DNA from: A07HB70 sp964512675
GTDB taxonomy: Archaea; Halobacteriota; Halobacteria; Halobacteriales; Haloferacaceae
NCBI GenBank assembly: GCA_964512675.1
Contig: CAZEJR010000004.1
Span: 58,294 to 122,293, forward strand
Direction of reading: 5' to 3'
Length of the DNA: 64,000 nucleotides
Positions within the stretch are counted from its first letter, which is position 1. Every line of letters starts with the position of its first letter. The notes below the pieces were generated by a model that ran no database searches, had not been told where the DNA came from, and was given only the letters and a program-made list of their open reading frames with translations. Position numbers and translations under genes: made by a program. Shown here in pieces: positions 1 through 8,476 of this stretch.

Positions 1-1234
1 CTACCTCCAGAAGCAGTCGGGCGTCGAACAGTACGAACTCCTGGCCAACCGTGTTCGAAACGCCGTCACGGCCCGCCGCGAGGCACGACGCGCCGCCCGC
101 CAGGAGACGCTGATGCGACTCACCGAGGCCGTCGGCGACACCGGCGGCTTCGAGATAGACCTCGAGACCCACGAGATCACCACGACGGAGGGCGCCAGAC
201 GGCTCGCCGACCTCCCCGAGGACGCCGACCTCGACGTCGCGGAGGCGGTCGAACTGTACCATCCCGACGACCGACAGGCAGTCCGACGGGATATCGACCG
301 GGCCGTCGAGACGGGCGAACAGACGCGCGGCACCTACCGGTACACCCCCCCGGACGCCGACGACCGACTGTTCGAGATCACCTTCGACCCGGCGACGGTC
401 GACGGCGACACGACGGCACTCCGTGGTGCGATCCGTGACGTCACCGAACGACGGGAGCGCCGGCACGCCCTCGAACAGACCGAGACGCTGTTTCGACACG
501 CACAGGACGGGCTGTTCCTGGTCGACGTCGACGAGCAGTTCACGGTCGAGCGGGTCAACCCGGCGCTCGAGGAGTCGATGGGGCTGACGGCGGCGACGGC
601 CTGTGGCCAGACGCCACGACAGGTGTTCGGGGGCGACGCCGACGGTGCCGGGGTCGAGGCCCGGTACCGCGAGTGTGTCGAGCGCCGCGACGCGCTCCAG
701 TACGAGGAGCAGTTCGACCTCGACGAGGAGACGACACACTGGCAGACCCGGATCGCGCCGGTCGTCCTCGACGACACGGTCGAGTACATCGTCGGCTCCA
801 CCCGGAACGTCACGGAGCAGAAACGACGACAGCGGGAACTCGAGGCCGAGCAGCGGTTCGTCTCGCAGGCGACCGACGCCATGGACGACCTGCTCTACGT
901 ACTCGACGACGACGGCACCCTCTGCCGGTGGAACAGCCGGGTCACGGAGGTGACGGGCTACGCCGCAGCCGAACTCGACGGCGCGGACCCGCTGACGTTC
1001 TTCTACGAACCCCACCGCGAACGGGTCGCGGACGCGCTCGCGACGGCGCTGACGGGCGAAGACGTCACCGTCGAGGCCGACCTGCTCACCGCGGCGGGCG
1101 AGCGGATCCCGTACGAGTTCACCGGGGCACGCCTGACCGACGAGGCGGGACGCACGACCGGAGTCGTCGGCATCGGCCGGGACGTCACCGACCGGAGGAG
1201 CCGCGAGCGGCGGCTGCAGGAACTCACGGACTAG
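1..1234 (+). CDS. Response regulator/multi-PAS signalling protein, 5' truncated by the window edge
   Basis: The reading frame is already open at base 2. Its first visible residues (YLQKQSGVEQYELLANRVRN) match the end of the receiver domain of the next gene, so the missing part should be a CheY-like receiver. Three PAS/PAC domains follow, roughly at visible residues 38-150, 155-275 and 280-405, each closing with a typical R-D-V-T-E/D-R stretch. The protein stops at 1232-1234 just after the third PAS domain, with no histidine kinase, HTH-10 or other output domain, which such proteins usually carry. The second PAS domain is clearly paralogous to the one in the next gene. It was probably a soluble sensor or regulator. 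It may be a truncated remnant, or it may pass its signal to a partner. Confidence in the domains is high, in the function low. Confidence 0.8.
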   Translation, partial: YLQKQSGVEQYELLANRVRNAVTARREARRAARQETLMRLTEAVGDTGGFEIDLETHEITTTEGARRLADLPEDADLDVAEAVELYHPDDRQAVRRDIDRAVETGEQTRGTYRYTPPDADDRLFEITFDPATVDGDTTALRGAIRDVTERRERRHALEQTETLFRHAQDGLFLVDVDEQFTVERVNPALEESMGLTAATACGQTPRQVFGGDADGAGVEARYRECVERRDALQYEEQFDLDEETTHWQTRIAPVVLDDTVEYIVGSTRNVTEQKRRQRELEAEQRFVSQATDAMDDLLYVLDDDGTLCRWNSRVTEVTGYAAAELDGADPLTFFYEPHRERVADALATALTGEDVTVEADLLTAAGERIPYEFTGARLTDEAGRTTGVVGIGRDVTDRRSRERRLQELTD

Positions 1235-1542
1235 TCGACCGGTCTCCGGTCGGGGGGTCGCTCCACGGACACCGAACTCCTCGGCCACGTCGTCACCGAT
1301 GCTGCGGAGGCGGCGCCTCAGGTCACCACCCGTGCGGACTTCGATAAGGTACGGCCCACGCACAAGCGCACGTATACAGACGACAGCCAGCTCTAAGAAC
1401 GGAGGCGACACCAGTGTGGACGATCTGTACCCTATCTCACGCCACAACACACGTCGGCGCACCAGCCGTCTGTTTGACCGTCGCCAACGACGAGTATCTG
1501 TTACCTGAATTTTAATAACGACGGCAACTGTTCGGGTGCGAT
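1235..1542. other. Intergenic stretch, no convincing gene
   Basis: These 308 bases separate the two PAS genes. Short open frames exist, but none has a recognisable domain or haloarchaeal residue use. GC content falls noticeably from about 1370 on, continuing into the next gene. The stretch ends in the AT-rich promoter of the hybrid kinase. It may hold degraded output-domain sequence of the upstream gene, but I could not recognise any. Confidence 0.5.
1510..1518 (+). promoter_or_regulatory. TATA box of the hybrid kinase gene
   Basis: TTTTAATAA is centred about 29 bases before the ATG at 1543. That spacing places the transcription start at or next to the start codon (leaderless). Confidence 0.6.
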
Positions 1543-3696
1543 ATGAGCCTCACGGAGAGGCAGGCAAGCGACCCTATTCGCGTTCTTCACGTCGACGATA
1601 GCGTCGACTTTGCTGAGACGACAGCGGCGTCTCTTGAACGAGAGGACGACCGATTTGAGACCGAGACCGCAGGTTGTGCGAGGGAAGGACTGAGTCGCCT
1701 CGCCGAGTCCACGTTCGACTGTGTCGTCTCCGACTACGAGATGCCCGGACAGAACGGCGTTGAGTTCCTCCGAACCGTTCGTAGGGAGCGGCCTGATCTA
1801 CCATTTATTCTGTTTACCGGCAGAGGGAGCGAAACCGTCGCCAGTAACGCAATCTCTGCGGGAGTCACCGACTATCTGCAAAAATCATCCGGAACTGAAC
1901 AGTACGAACTTCTCGCCAATCGCATTCTGAACGCCGTCGAAAGGGTACGAGCCGAACAGCAGATCCGGACAGAGCAGGAACGGTTTAGAGTTCTCTTTGA
2001 CCGTCTCTCGCAGCCTGCAGTAGAAGTTCGGTATGTGGATGATCTACCGGTGGTGAGACGGGTTAATCCAGCCTTTGAGGACGTCTTCGGGTACGACTCC
2101 GAGACTATGATCGACGACTCGCTTGACACACATATTGTCCCCGATAGCCGAACTGACGAAGCCGCAGCGATCAACGAGTACGCCAAATCCGGTGGTAGTA
2201 TCGAATCGAGAGAGGTCACTCGACGGACGACGGACGGACTCCGCAGATTCCTCTTACACAATGCTGTCTACGACGACGGGTCGGGCGGGTTCGCCATCTA
2301 CACGGACATCACCGAACGAAGAGAGCGTCGTGAGGAGCTTGAACAGATCGAGACACTGTTTGAGAACACTCAGGATCACATGTTTTTGATCAGTGCCGAT
2401 GAGCCGTTCACGATCGAACGACTAAACGCAGCTTGGAACGATATACCAGGAATTTCACCAGAGGAGAGCCGTGGGCAAACGGTACAGGACGTGCTGGGCG
2501 AGAAGCAGGCAAAGAGGGTCGAGGAAAAATACCGGACGTGCGTCGAACGGCGGGAGAAACTGGAATACGAGGAGCGACTTCGGTTCGGAGATGCGGATAT
2601 CGAGTGGGAGACCAGACTCGCTCCAGTCGCTATCGAGGGCGAGGTCGAGTATATCGCCGGTGCAAGCCGTGACATCACCGAAATGAAACGGCGCAAACGG
2701 GAACTGTCGGAGCTGAAACAGCAGTATCAGACGCTGGTAGAGAATTTCCCTAACGGGGCAGTATTCCTGATCGATAGAGATCTCGAGTTCGTCCGTGCTC
2801 GTGGTGAGGAATTAGAACGGGTGGGTCTGTCACCCACCGACGTTGAGGGTCATACACCACACGAGGTGGCTCCCGATGAGCTCGCAGATGAACTCTGCAA
2901 GCAGTATACCCAGGCGTTCGACGGGAGTACAACCGCCGTAACACTAGAGTACAGCGACGAACACTATCGAGTGCGGGCAACCCCGGTAAGAGCCGATGAA
3001 AACGAGACCGGCTATGTGATGGCGGTGGCACAGAACATCACCAAGCACGTTGAGAGCAGAAAACGACTCGAACAGCGGAACGAGCAGTTAGATAGGTTTG
3101 CGAGCGTCGTGAGCCACGACCTCCGTAACCCACTCTCTGTCGCAGAGGGGAACCTGGAACTCCTGCGGACGGAGTGTGACAGTAACCGAATCGACACCAT
3201 CGAGCGGTCGTTAACACGGATGTCTGAGCTGATCGATGACCTTCTCCAGCTGTCTCGTGTCGGTGACGATACCGACAGCATAGAGTCAGTCAGTCTCGCC
3301 GAAGCAGCTATCAACTGCTGGCAAAGCGTCGAGACGGGCGACGCGACGCTCCAGACGAACGCCAGTCGTACGATCCGAGCCGACCCGAGTCGGCTTGCAC
3401 AGCTCTTCGAGAACCTGATGCGGAATGCAGTTCGGCACGCGGATCGAAACGTCACAGTCACCGTCGGTGACTCTGCGGACGGATTCTATGTTTCAGACGA
3501 CGGGGATGGTATCCCCGACGATGAGCGAGACGATGTGTTCGAGACGGGCTATACGAGTACCGACGACGGCACCGGATTCGGGCTCTCGATCGTGAACGGA
3601 GTCGCCGAAGCCCACGGGTGGGACATCAGCATCACGACGGGTTCTGAGGGCGGAGCACGGTTCGAGATAACAAACGTGTGTTTTGAAACTTCGTAA
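1543..3696 (+). CDS. Hybrid receiver-PAS-PAS-PAS sensor histidine kinase
   Basis: 717 residues with a complete soluble two-component layout. The receiver is at about 13-130, with the acidic pair DD near the start and phospho-acceptor Asp-64 in SDYEMPG. Three PAS/PAC domains lie at about 150-260, 265-395 and 400-510. The HisKA helix carries His-525 in SHDLRNPL, and a HATPase domain ends the protein (N box NLMRNAVRHAD, G1 DDGDGIPDD, G2 GTGFGLSI). There are no membrane segments, so it should sense a cytoplasmic signal such as redox state, light or a ligand. It is paralogous to the truncated gene before it. Its codons use A and T in third positions far more than any other gene in the window, suggesting recent acquisition, in keeping with the integrase remnant downstream. 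The ATG start fits a TATA box 29 bases upstream. No cognate regulator gene is adjacent. Confidence 0.88.
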   Translation: MSLTERQASDPIRVLHVDDSVDFAETTAASLEREDDRFETETAGCAREGLSRLAESTFDCVVSDYEMPGQNGVEFLRTVRRERPDLPFILFTGRGSETVASNAISAGVTDYLQKSSGTEQYELLANRILNAVERVRAEQQIRTEQERFRVLFDRLSQPAVEVRYVDDLPVVRRVNPAFEDVFGYDSETMIDDSLDTHIVPDSRTDEAAAINEYAKSGGSIESREVTRRTTDGLRRFLLHNAVYDDGSGGFAIYTDITERRERREELEQIETLFENTQDHMFLISADEPFTIERLNAAWNDIPGISPEESRGQTVQDVLGEKQAKRVEEKYRTCVERREKLEYEERLRFGDADIEWETRLAPVAIEGEVEYIAGASRDITEMKRRKRELSELKQQYQTLVENFPNGAVFLIDRDLEFVRARGEELERVGLSPTDVEGHTPHEVAPDELADELCKQYTQAFDGSTTAVTLEYSDEHYRVRATPVRADENETGYVMAVAQNITKHVESRKRLEQRNEQLDRFASVVSHDLRNPLSVAEGNLELLRTECDSNRIDTIERSLTRMSELIDDLLQLSRVGDDTDSIESVSLAEAAINCWQSVETGDATLQTNASRTIRADPSRLAQLFENLMRNAVRHADRNVTVTVGDSADGFYVSDDGDGIPDDERDDVFETGYTSTDDGTGFGLSIVNGVAEAHGWDISITTGSEGGARFEITNVCFETS

Positions 3697-3729
3697 CCTC
3701 TCTCGTGCGGTGTGTAATACACGACTACG

Positions 3730-4388
3730 ACGGTCGATAGGTCTGAAACGACTGTCGAGACCGACCCACGTCAGGCTGGCGAACTTCCACCCGTTCGCCC
3801 GCTCGAAGTCCGTGGGTCCGACTCTGGACGTGGGCTTGTCGAACCGTTGAGCGAGGTGGGCCTTCCACTCGTCACGCTCTCGGGGGAGAGGCTGTTGTAG
3901 GCGGGGACTCCCGTATTCGAGTGCTGCCTCGCGGGTCGCCTGCCGCTCGTCGGCAGTGAGGTAGTCCTGTGGCTTGCTGAGGGGCTCACCGAGAGAAGTC
4001 TGGGTTCCACTCGGCGCTCTCTGCCAACTGGTGTCGACGATAGTCGGACAGTCGCTCGATGCAGTTCATCACCGTCGAGTTGTGCCCGTTCGTCGTGTCG
4101 CCGTACGCGATCCTCCATCTACGCATCGGCGTGGTCGGGCGTCACCTCCGTGGTGTACTGACCCTCTTGCCTCCACACCGACCGATAGAACGAGCCGAGT
4201 TGGTAGGTGAGTTGCTCGACGGTGGTGTCGCTGTCCCCGTCGCCCGTCTCGGGACTCTTGCCGAAGGTGGCGAGCCGCCGAAGGACGTCCCGCCTGTGGC
4301 TGCGGAAGTCGAGTAACTGCTTCTCGCCGAGTTCCTGCCGCGTCTCCACGCTGACGATGGGCGCACCAGCGACGTGTTCGCGGCTCAT
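3730..4388 (-). pseudogene. Decayed tyrosine recombinase (XerC/D-like haloarchaeal integrase)
   Basis: Read on the minus strand from an ATG at 4388, the first 90 codons match the N-terminal core-binding region of haloarchaeal phage-type integrases (for example FYRSVWRQEGQYTT and TPDHADA). An in-frame TAG at 4119-4121 stands where homologues have Tyr before Met-Glu. The homology continues in other frames (AYGDTTNGHNSTVMNCIERL, then DYLTADERQATREAALEYG, VPAYNSLSPE, and DEWKAHLAQRFDKP), which needs at least four small indels. Similarity ends at about 3740 (LDSRFRPI), the position of the first catalytic Arg box, so the whole R-H-R-Y catalytic domain is gone. It cannot encode an active recombinase. 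Its closeness to tRNA-Asp fits an element once integrated there. Confidence 0.8.
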
Positions 4389-4498
4389 CGAGTGACCTCC
4401 TGCGGGGGTAGTTGTAGCAACCCTGACGCTATCTCGAAATCGCTGTACTGCGGTCCAATCGTGGGGAGTTCACCCACGTAACGACCCTTTGGTGCCAT
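4385..4498 (-). CDS. 37-residue ORF coupled to the integrase remnant
   Basis: An ATG at 4498 opens a 37-codon frame beginning MAPKGRYVGELPTIG and ending PPQEVTR. Its TGA overlaps the integrase ATG as ATGA, a typical sign of translational coupling. The peptide is neither membrane-like nor low in complexity. I do not recognise a family. It could be a small accessory protein of the element (for example an excisionase-type or regulatory peptide) or a non-functional relic of it. Unlike the integrase frame it has no internal lesion. Confidence 0.4.
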   Translation of the reverse strand: MAPKGRYVGELPTIGPQYSDFEIASGLLQLPPQEVTR

Positions 4499-4524
4499 CG
4501 TTGTTCCATGCTTGTAGGCACCTG

Positions 4525-4546
4525 AAAACTACGGCACGGGAGTGCC
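4525..4546 (-). terminator. Hairpin plus T-run after tRNA-Asp
   Basis: Eight bases beyond the tRNA 3' end, the minus strand has arms GGCAC and GTGCC around a TCCC loop (4533-4546), followed by TAGTTTT. T-rich tracts serve archaeal termination. The hairpin may be incidental. Confidence 0.35.
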
Positions 4547-4553
4547 AAAGGAG

Positions 4554-4626
4554 CGCCCGAGGCGGGATTTGAACCCGCGTCACGACCGTGACAGGGTCGT
4601 ATGATGGGCCACTACACCACCCGGGC
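4554..4626 (-). tRNA. tRNA-Asp (GTC)
   Basis: 73 bases that fold as a full cloverleaf without an intron. The acceptor stem is GCCCGGG with CTCGGGC and a G discriminator. The anticodon stem is CGACC/GGTCG around loop CTGTCAC (anticodon GTC), and the T arm contains GGTTCAAATCC. The gene does not encode CCA. The integrase remnant lies directly beyond its 3' end, the side normally used as an attachment site. I saw no second copy of the 3' half within the window. Confidence 0.96.
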
Positions 4627-4654
4627 TTGCGAGAGTGGATACCCACGACTGGAT

Positions 4655-4660
4655 CATAAG
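4655..4660 (-). promoter_or_regulatory. TATA box of tRNA-Asp
   Basis: CTTATG on the minus strand, 29-34 bases before the tRNA 5' end, matches the usual haloarchaeal tRNA promoter spacing. Confidence 0.55.
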
Positions 4661-4770
4661 ACTTGCCATCTCGGCCCGTCAGACACACCCACAACGACTA
4701 TATCGGCTGCCGGCACACACCGTGGTGCGTGAGGGGCGGACAGCGGTAGCTGGCGGGAGGTCAGCAAGTG

Positions 4771-4777
4771 TTATGTG
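4771..4777 (+). promoter_or_regulatory. Possible promoter of the RNA polymerase operon
   Basis: TTATGTG would place the start of transcription near 4800, giving a leader of about 35 bases before rpoH. A second AT-rich site, CTATATC at 4698-4704, could serve an earlier start. The choice between them is not settled by sequence. Confidence 0.3.
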
Positions 4778-4833
4778 TGTGGGTCGGGTATCCTGCTGTA
4801 GTCTCTCGTGATTACTGCTCCCCACACCGACCT

Positions 4834-5061
4834 ATGGTAGACGTCACCCGACACGAACTGGTCCCGGAGCATCGCCTTCTCGGCGACGACGAAGTCGAGG
4901 AGATGCTAACCGAGTACGACGTCGAGCGGACGAACCTGCCGAAGATCAAACGCACCGACCCCGCCCTGCCCGACGACGCCGACGCCGGCGACGTCGTCGA
5001 GATCGTTCGTGACTCCCGGACGACCGACCGCGCGGTCGTCTACCGGCTGGTGGTCTCATGA
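4834..5061 (+). CDS. rpoH: DNA-directed RNA polymerase subunit H (Rpo5)
   Basis: 75 residues, the normal length for archaeal Rpo5, the counterpart of the C-terminal domain of eukaryotic RPB5. It sits in the lower jaw of RNA polymerase and contacts downstream DNA. Seen here: the N-terminal HELVPEHRLL, the internal LPKIKRTDPA and the C-terminal VVYRLVVS, all typical of the family. The ATG at 4834 (MVDVTRHELV) is chosen over an upstream in-frame start because it fits family length. The stop overlaps the rpoB2 start as ATGA, and the gene leads the polymerase operon. Confidence 0.95.
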   Translation: MVDVTRHELVPEHRLLGDDEVEEMLTEYDVERTNLPKIKRTDPALPDDADAGDVVEIVRDSRTTDRAVVYRLVVS

Positions 5062-6650
5062 GCTCGGACGCCGACACCGACCGCACGGCCCGACGCGCCA
5101 TCTCGCGCGAGTACTTCTCCCAGGAGCGCCTCGCGGAGCACCACTTCCGGTCGTTCAACAGCTTCCTGCGCCGCGGGATGCAGCGAGTCGTCACGGAGAA
5201 GGAGACGATCGACACGGACATCGGCGACAAGGAGGGCCAGGAGCCCGTCTTCGTCGAACTCGGCGACGTTCGCATCGAGACGCCGCGGGTCCGCGAGGCC
5301 GACGGCAGCGAGGAGCTGCTCTACCCGCAGGAGGCCCGCCTGCGGAACATCACCTACGCCGCGCCGGTGTTCATGGAGATGACGATCGTCCGTGGCGGCG
5401 AGGAGGAGCCCGAGACGGTCGTCGACGAGACGGAGACGAAAGTCGGTCGGATGCCGATCATGGTCGGCTCCGCGAAGTGTAACATCGCGGACCTCACGCG
5501 TGAGGAGCTGATCACGATCGGCGAGGACCCGGTCGACCCGGGCGGCTACTTCATCGTCAACGGGTCGGAACGGGTGCTGATGACGAGCGAGGACCTCGCG
5601 CCGAACAAGATCCTCGCGGAGTTCGACTCGAAGTACGGCGACGAGATCCAGGTCGCGAAGACGTTCTCCCAGCGCCGCGGCTACCGCGCGCTCGTCCTCT
5701 GTGAGCGCAACCGCGAGGGCCTGCTCGAGGTGTCGTTCCCTTCCGTCTCCGGCTCGATCGACTTCGTGACACTCGTCCGGGCGCTCGGCCTGGAGTCCGA
5801 CGAGGAGATCGTCCACCGCGTCTCGGACGACCCCGAGATCGTGAAATTCATGCTGGAGAACCTGGAGGTCGCCGAGGTCCAGACCGAGGAGGAGGCGATC
5901 GAGACGCTCGGCAAGCGCGTCGCCGGCGGGCAGGGCAAGAACTACCAGCTGAAGCGCGCGAACTACGTCATCGACCGCTACCTCCTGCCGCATCTCCACG
6001 AGGACGGCGTCGACGAGGAGGAGGTCCGGATCAACAAGGCGTACTACCTCTGCCGGATGGCCGAGGCGTGCTTCGAGCTCGCGCTCGGTCGGCGCGAGTC
6101 CGACGACAAAGACCACTACGCGAACAAGCGCCTGAAGGTGAGCGGCGACCTGATGAAGGACCTGTTCCGCACGGCGCTGAACAAGCTCGCGCGCGACGTG
6201 AAGTACCAGCTCGAGCGGGCGAACATGCGCAACCGGAACCTGACGGTCAGCACCGTCGTCCGGTCTGACGTCCTGACAGAGCGTCTCGAACACCCGATCG
6301 CGACGGGGAACTGGGTCGGCGGGCGCTCGGGCGTCTCGCAGCTGGTCGACCGGACGGACTACATGGGGGTGCTCTCGCACCTCCGGCGGCTGCGGTCGCC
6401 GCTCTCGCGGTCCCAGCCGCACTTCGAGGCGCGTGACCTCCACGCGACCCAGTGGGGGCGTATCTGCCCCTCGGAGACGCCGGAGGGGCCGAACTGCGGA
6501 CTGGTGAAGAACTTCGCGCAGGCGATGGAGCTCTCTCAGAACGTCGCGAACGAACAGGCACTCAAGCGAGAACTCGCCTCGATGGGCGTCGAGGGGATGC
6601 CCGGTCTGGAGGGCATCGACACGACCAGCCCGGGGGCGGCTGACGACTGA
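5058..6650 (+). CDS. rpoB2: RNA polymerase subunit B'' (N-terminal half of beta)
   Basis: 530 residues forming the protrusion, lobe and fork of the beta-type subunit, which in haloarchaea is split into two genes. Family stretches include NGSERVLMTSEDLAPNKI, the fork/rifampicin-pocket region with GRSGVSQLVDRTDYMG and LSHLRRLRSPLSRSQ, and the downstream WGRICPSETPEGPNCGLVKN near residue 475. The short tail after this is the usual split point. It overlaps rpoH by four bases and rpoB1 by one (TGATG), so the subunits are probably made in step. Confidence 0.96.
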   Translation: MSSDADTDRTARRAISREYFSQERLAEHHFRSFNSFLRRGMQRVVTEKETIDTDIGDKEGQEPVFVELGDVRIETPRVREADGSEELLYPQEARLRNITYAAPVFMEMTIVRGGEEEPETVVDETETKVGRMPIMVGSAKCNIADLTREELITIGEDPVDPGGYFIVNGSERVLMTSEDLAPNKILAEFDSKYGDEIQVAKTFSQRRGYRALVLCERNREGLLEVSFPSVSGSIDFVTLVRALGLESDEEIVHRVSDDPEIVKFMLENLEVAEVQTEEEAIETLGKRVAGGQGKNYQLKRANYVIDRYLLPHLHEDGVDEEEVRINKAYYLCRMAEACFELALGRRESDDKDHYANKRLKVSGDLMKDLFRTALNKLARDVKYQLERANMRNRNLTVSTVVRSDVLTERLEHPIATGNWVGGRSGVSQLVDRTDYMGVLSHLRRLRSPLSRSQPHFEARDLHATQWGRICPSETPEGPNCGLVKNFAQAMELSQNVANEQALKRELASMGVEGMPGLEGIDTTSPGAADD

Positions 6651-8476
6651 TGGCCCAGGCACGCGACGCGAAGGTCTACGTGAACGGCAGTTTGGTCGGG
6701 ACCCATCCCGACCCGGAACAGCTCGCCGACCAGATCCGGGAGGCCCGCCGTCGGGGCGACGTCTCCGACATGGTGAACGTCTCGGTGAAAGAGCGAACCG
6801 GCGAGGTCATCGTCAACGCCGACAGCGGCCGGGCGCGCCGGCCGCTCATCGTCGTCGAGAACGGCGACCCGCTCGTCGGACCGGAGGAGATCGCGGCGAT
6901 CGAGCGCGACGACATGGCGTTCGAGGAGCTGGTCGACCGCGGCTACGTCGAGTTCATCGACGCGGAGGAGGAGGAGGACATCCTCGTCGGCGTCGACGAG
7001 GACGAGCTCACGACCGACCACACCCACCTCGAGATCGACCCGCAGCTCATCTTCGGCATCGGCGCGGGGATGATCCCCTACCCCGAGCACAACGCCTCGC
7101 CGCGCATCACGATGGGCGCGGGGATGATGAAGCAGTCGCTCGGGCTGCCGGCGGCGAACTACCGTATCCGGCCCGACACCCGCCAGCACCTCCTGCACTA
7201 CCCGCAGCTCTCGATGGTCAAGACCCAGACGACAGAGCAGATCGGGTTCGACGAGCGGCCGGCGGCACAGAACTTCGTCGTCGCCGTGATGAGCTACGAG
7301 GGGTTCAACATCGAGGACGCGCTGGTGATGAACAAAGGCAGCGTCGAGCGGGCGATGGCGCGCTCGCACTTCTTTCGCACCTACGAGGGCGAGGAGCGGC
7401 GCTACCCCGGCGGCCAGGAGGACCGCTTCGAGACCCCCTCGCAGGACGTGCGCGGCGCCCGCGGCGAGGACGCCTACACGCACCTCGACGAGGACGGCCT
7501 CGTCAACCCCGAGACGCGGGTCGACGAGAACTCGGTGCTTCTGGGCAAGACCAGCCCGCCGCGGTTCCTGGAGGAGCCAGACGACATGGGCGGGCTCAGC
7601 CCACAAAAGCGCCGCGAGACGAGCGTGACGATGCGCTCGGGCGAGGACGGCGTCGTCGACACGGTGACGCTGATGGAGGGCGAGGACGGCTCGAAGCTCT
7701 CGAAGGTGTCCGTGCGCGACGAACGGGTGCCCGAGCTGGGCGACAAGTTCGCCTCCCGACACGGCCAGAAGGGCGTCGTCGGCCACCTCGCGCCCCAGGA
7801 GGACATGCCCTTTACCGAACAGGGCGTGGTACCGGACCTGATCCTCAACCCGCACGCGCTGCCGTCGCGGATGACGGTCGGCCACGTGCTGGAGATGCTC
7901 GGCGGCAAGGTCGGCTCGCTGGAGGGCCGGCGCGTCGACGGCACACCGTTCCAGGGCGAGGACGAGGAGGAACTCCGCGGCGCGCTGGAGGACCACGGCT
8001 TCGAGTCCAGCGGCAAGGAGACGATGTACTCCGGCATCACGGGTGAGAAGATCGAGGCCGAGATCTTCGTCGGCACCATCTTCTATCACAAGCTCTACCA
8101 CATGGTGTCGAACAAGCTCCACGCCCGCTCGCGCGGGCCGGTACAGGTGCTGACCCGCCAGCCGACGGAGGGGCGCGCCAGGGAGGGCGGCCTGCGCGTC
8201 GGCGAGATGGAGCGCGAGGTGCTGATCGGCCACGGCGCGGCGCTGGCGCTGAAAGAGCGGCTGCTCGACTCCTCGGACAAGGAGACGGTGTACGTGAGCG
8301 CGGAGACGGGCTTTGTCGCCGTCGAGGACGTCGAACAGCGCCGCGTGTACGACCCGACGACCGGCGACGAGGACGACATCCACGAACTCGAGGTGAGCTA
8401 CGCGTTCAAGCTCCTGCTCGACGAGATGATCGCGCTCGGCATTCGACCGCGGATCGACCTGGAGGACGCAGTCTAA
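6650..8476 (+). CDS. rpoB1: RNA polymerase subunit B' (C-terminal half of beta), zinc ligands lost
   Basis: 608 residues completing the beta-type subunit: hybrid-binding domain, wall, anchor and clamp part. Seen here: GYEGFNIEDALVMNKGSVER, the active-site region KFASRHGQKGVVG, and PDLILNPHALPSRMT. In most archaea the C-terminal clamp carries a zinc knuckle of two CxxC pairs. Here the aligned positions read VYVSAETGFVA and VYDPTTGD, with Ser-550, Thr-553, Asp-568 and Thr-571 where cysteines are expected, although the flanking sequence (SYAFKLLLDEM, then GIRPRIDLED) is well kept. Zinc binding by this knuckle is therefore unlikely. The gene overlaps rpoB2 and rpoA1 by one base each. Confidence 0.96.
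   Translation: MAQARDAKVYVNGSLVGTHPDPEQLADQIREARRRGDVSDMVNVSVKERTGEVIVNADSGRARRPLIVVENGDPLVGPEEIAAIERDDMAFEELVDRGYVEFIDAEEEEDILVGVDEDELTTDHTHLEIDPQLIFGIGAGMIPYPEHNASPRITMGAGMMKQSLGLPAANYRIRPDTRQHLLHYPQLSMVKTQTTEQIGFDERPAAQNFVVAVMSYEGFNIEDALVMNKGSVERAMARSHFFRTYEGEERRYPGGQEDRFETPSQDVRGARGEDAYTHLDEDGLVNPETRVDENSVLLGKTSPPRFLEEPDDMGGLSPQKRRETSVTMRSGEDGVVDTVTLMEGEDGSKLSKVSVRDERVPELGDKFASRHGQKGVVGHLAPQEDMPFTEQGVVPDLILNPHALPSRMTVGHVLEMLGGKVGSLEGRRVDGTPFQGEDEEELRGALEDHGFESSGKETMYSGITGEKIEAEIFVGTIFYHKLYHMVSNKLHARSRGPVQVLTRQPTEGRAREGGLRVGEMEREVLIGHGAALALKERLLDSSDKETVYVSAETGFVAVEDVEQRRVYDPTTGDEDDIHELEVSYAFKLLLDEMIALGIRPRIDLEDAV

Noticed and set aside
1299..1508. A 69-codon frame between the PAS genes
   Set aside because: Arg- and Ser-rich, no acidic bias, no start signals and no recognisable domain.
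3690..4553. Search for a duplicated tRNA-Asp 3' half as attachment site
   Set aside because: No second copy of the T-arm/acceptor sequence was seen between 1 and 4553; the site may lie outside the window or have decayed.
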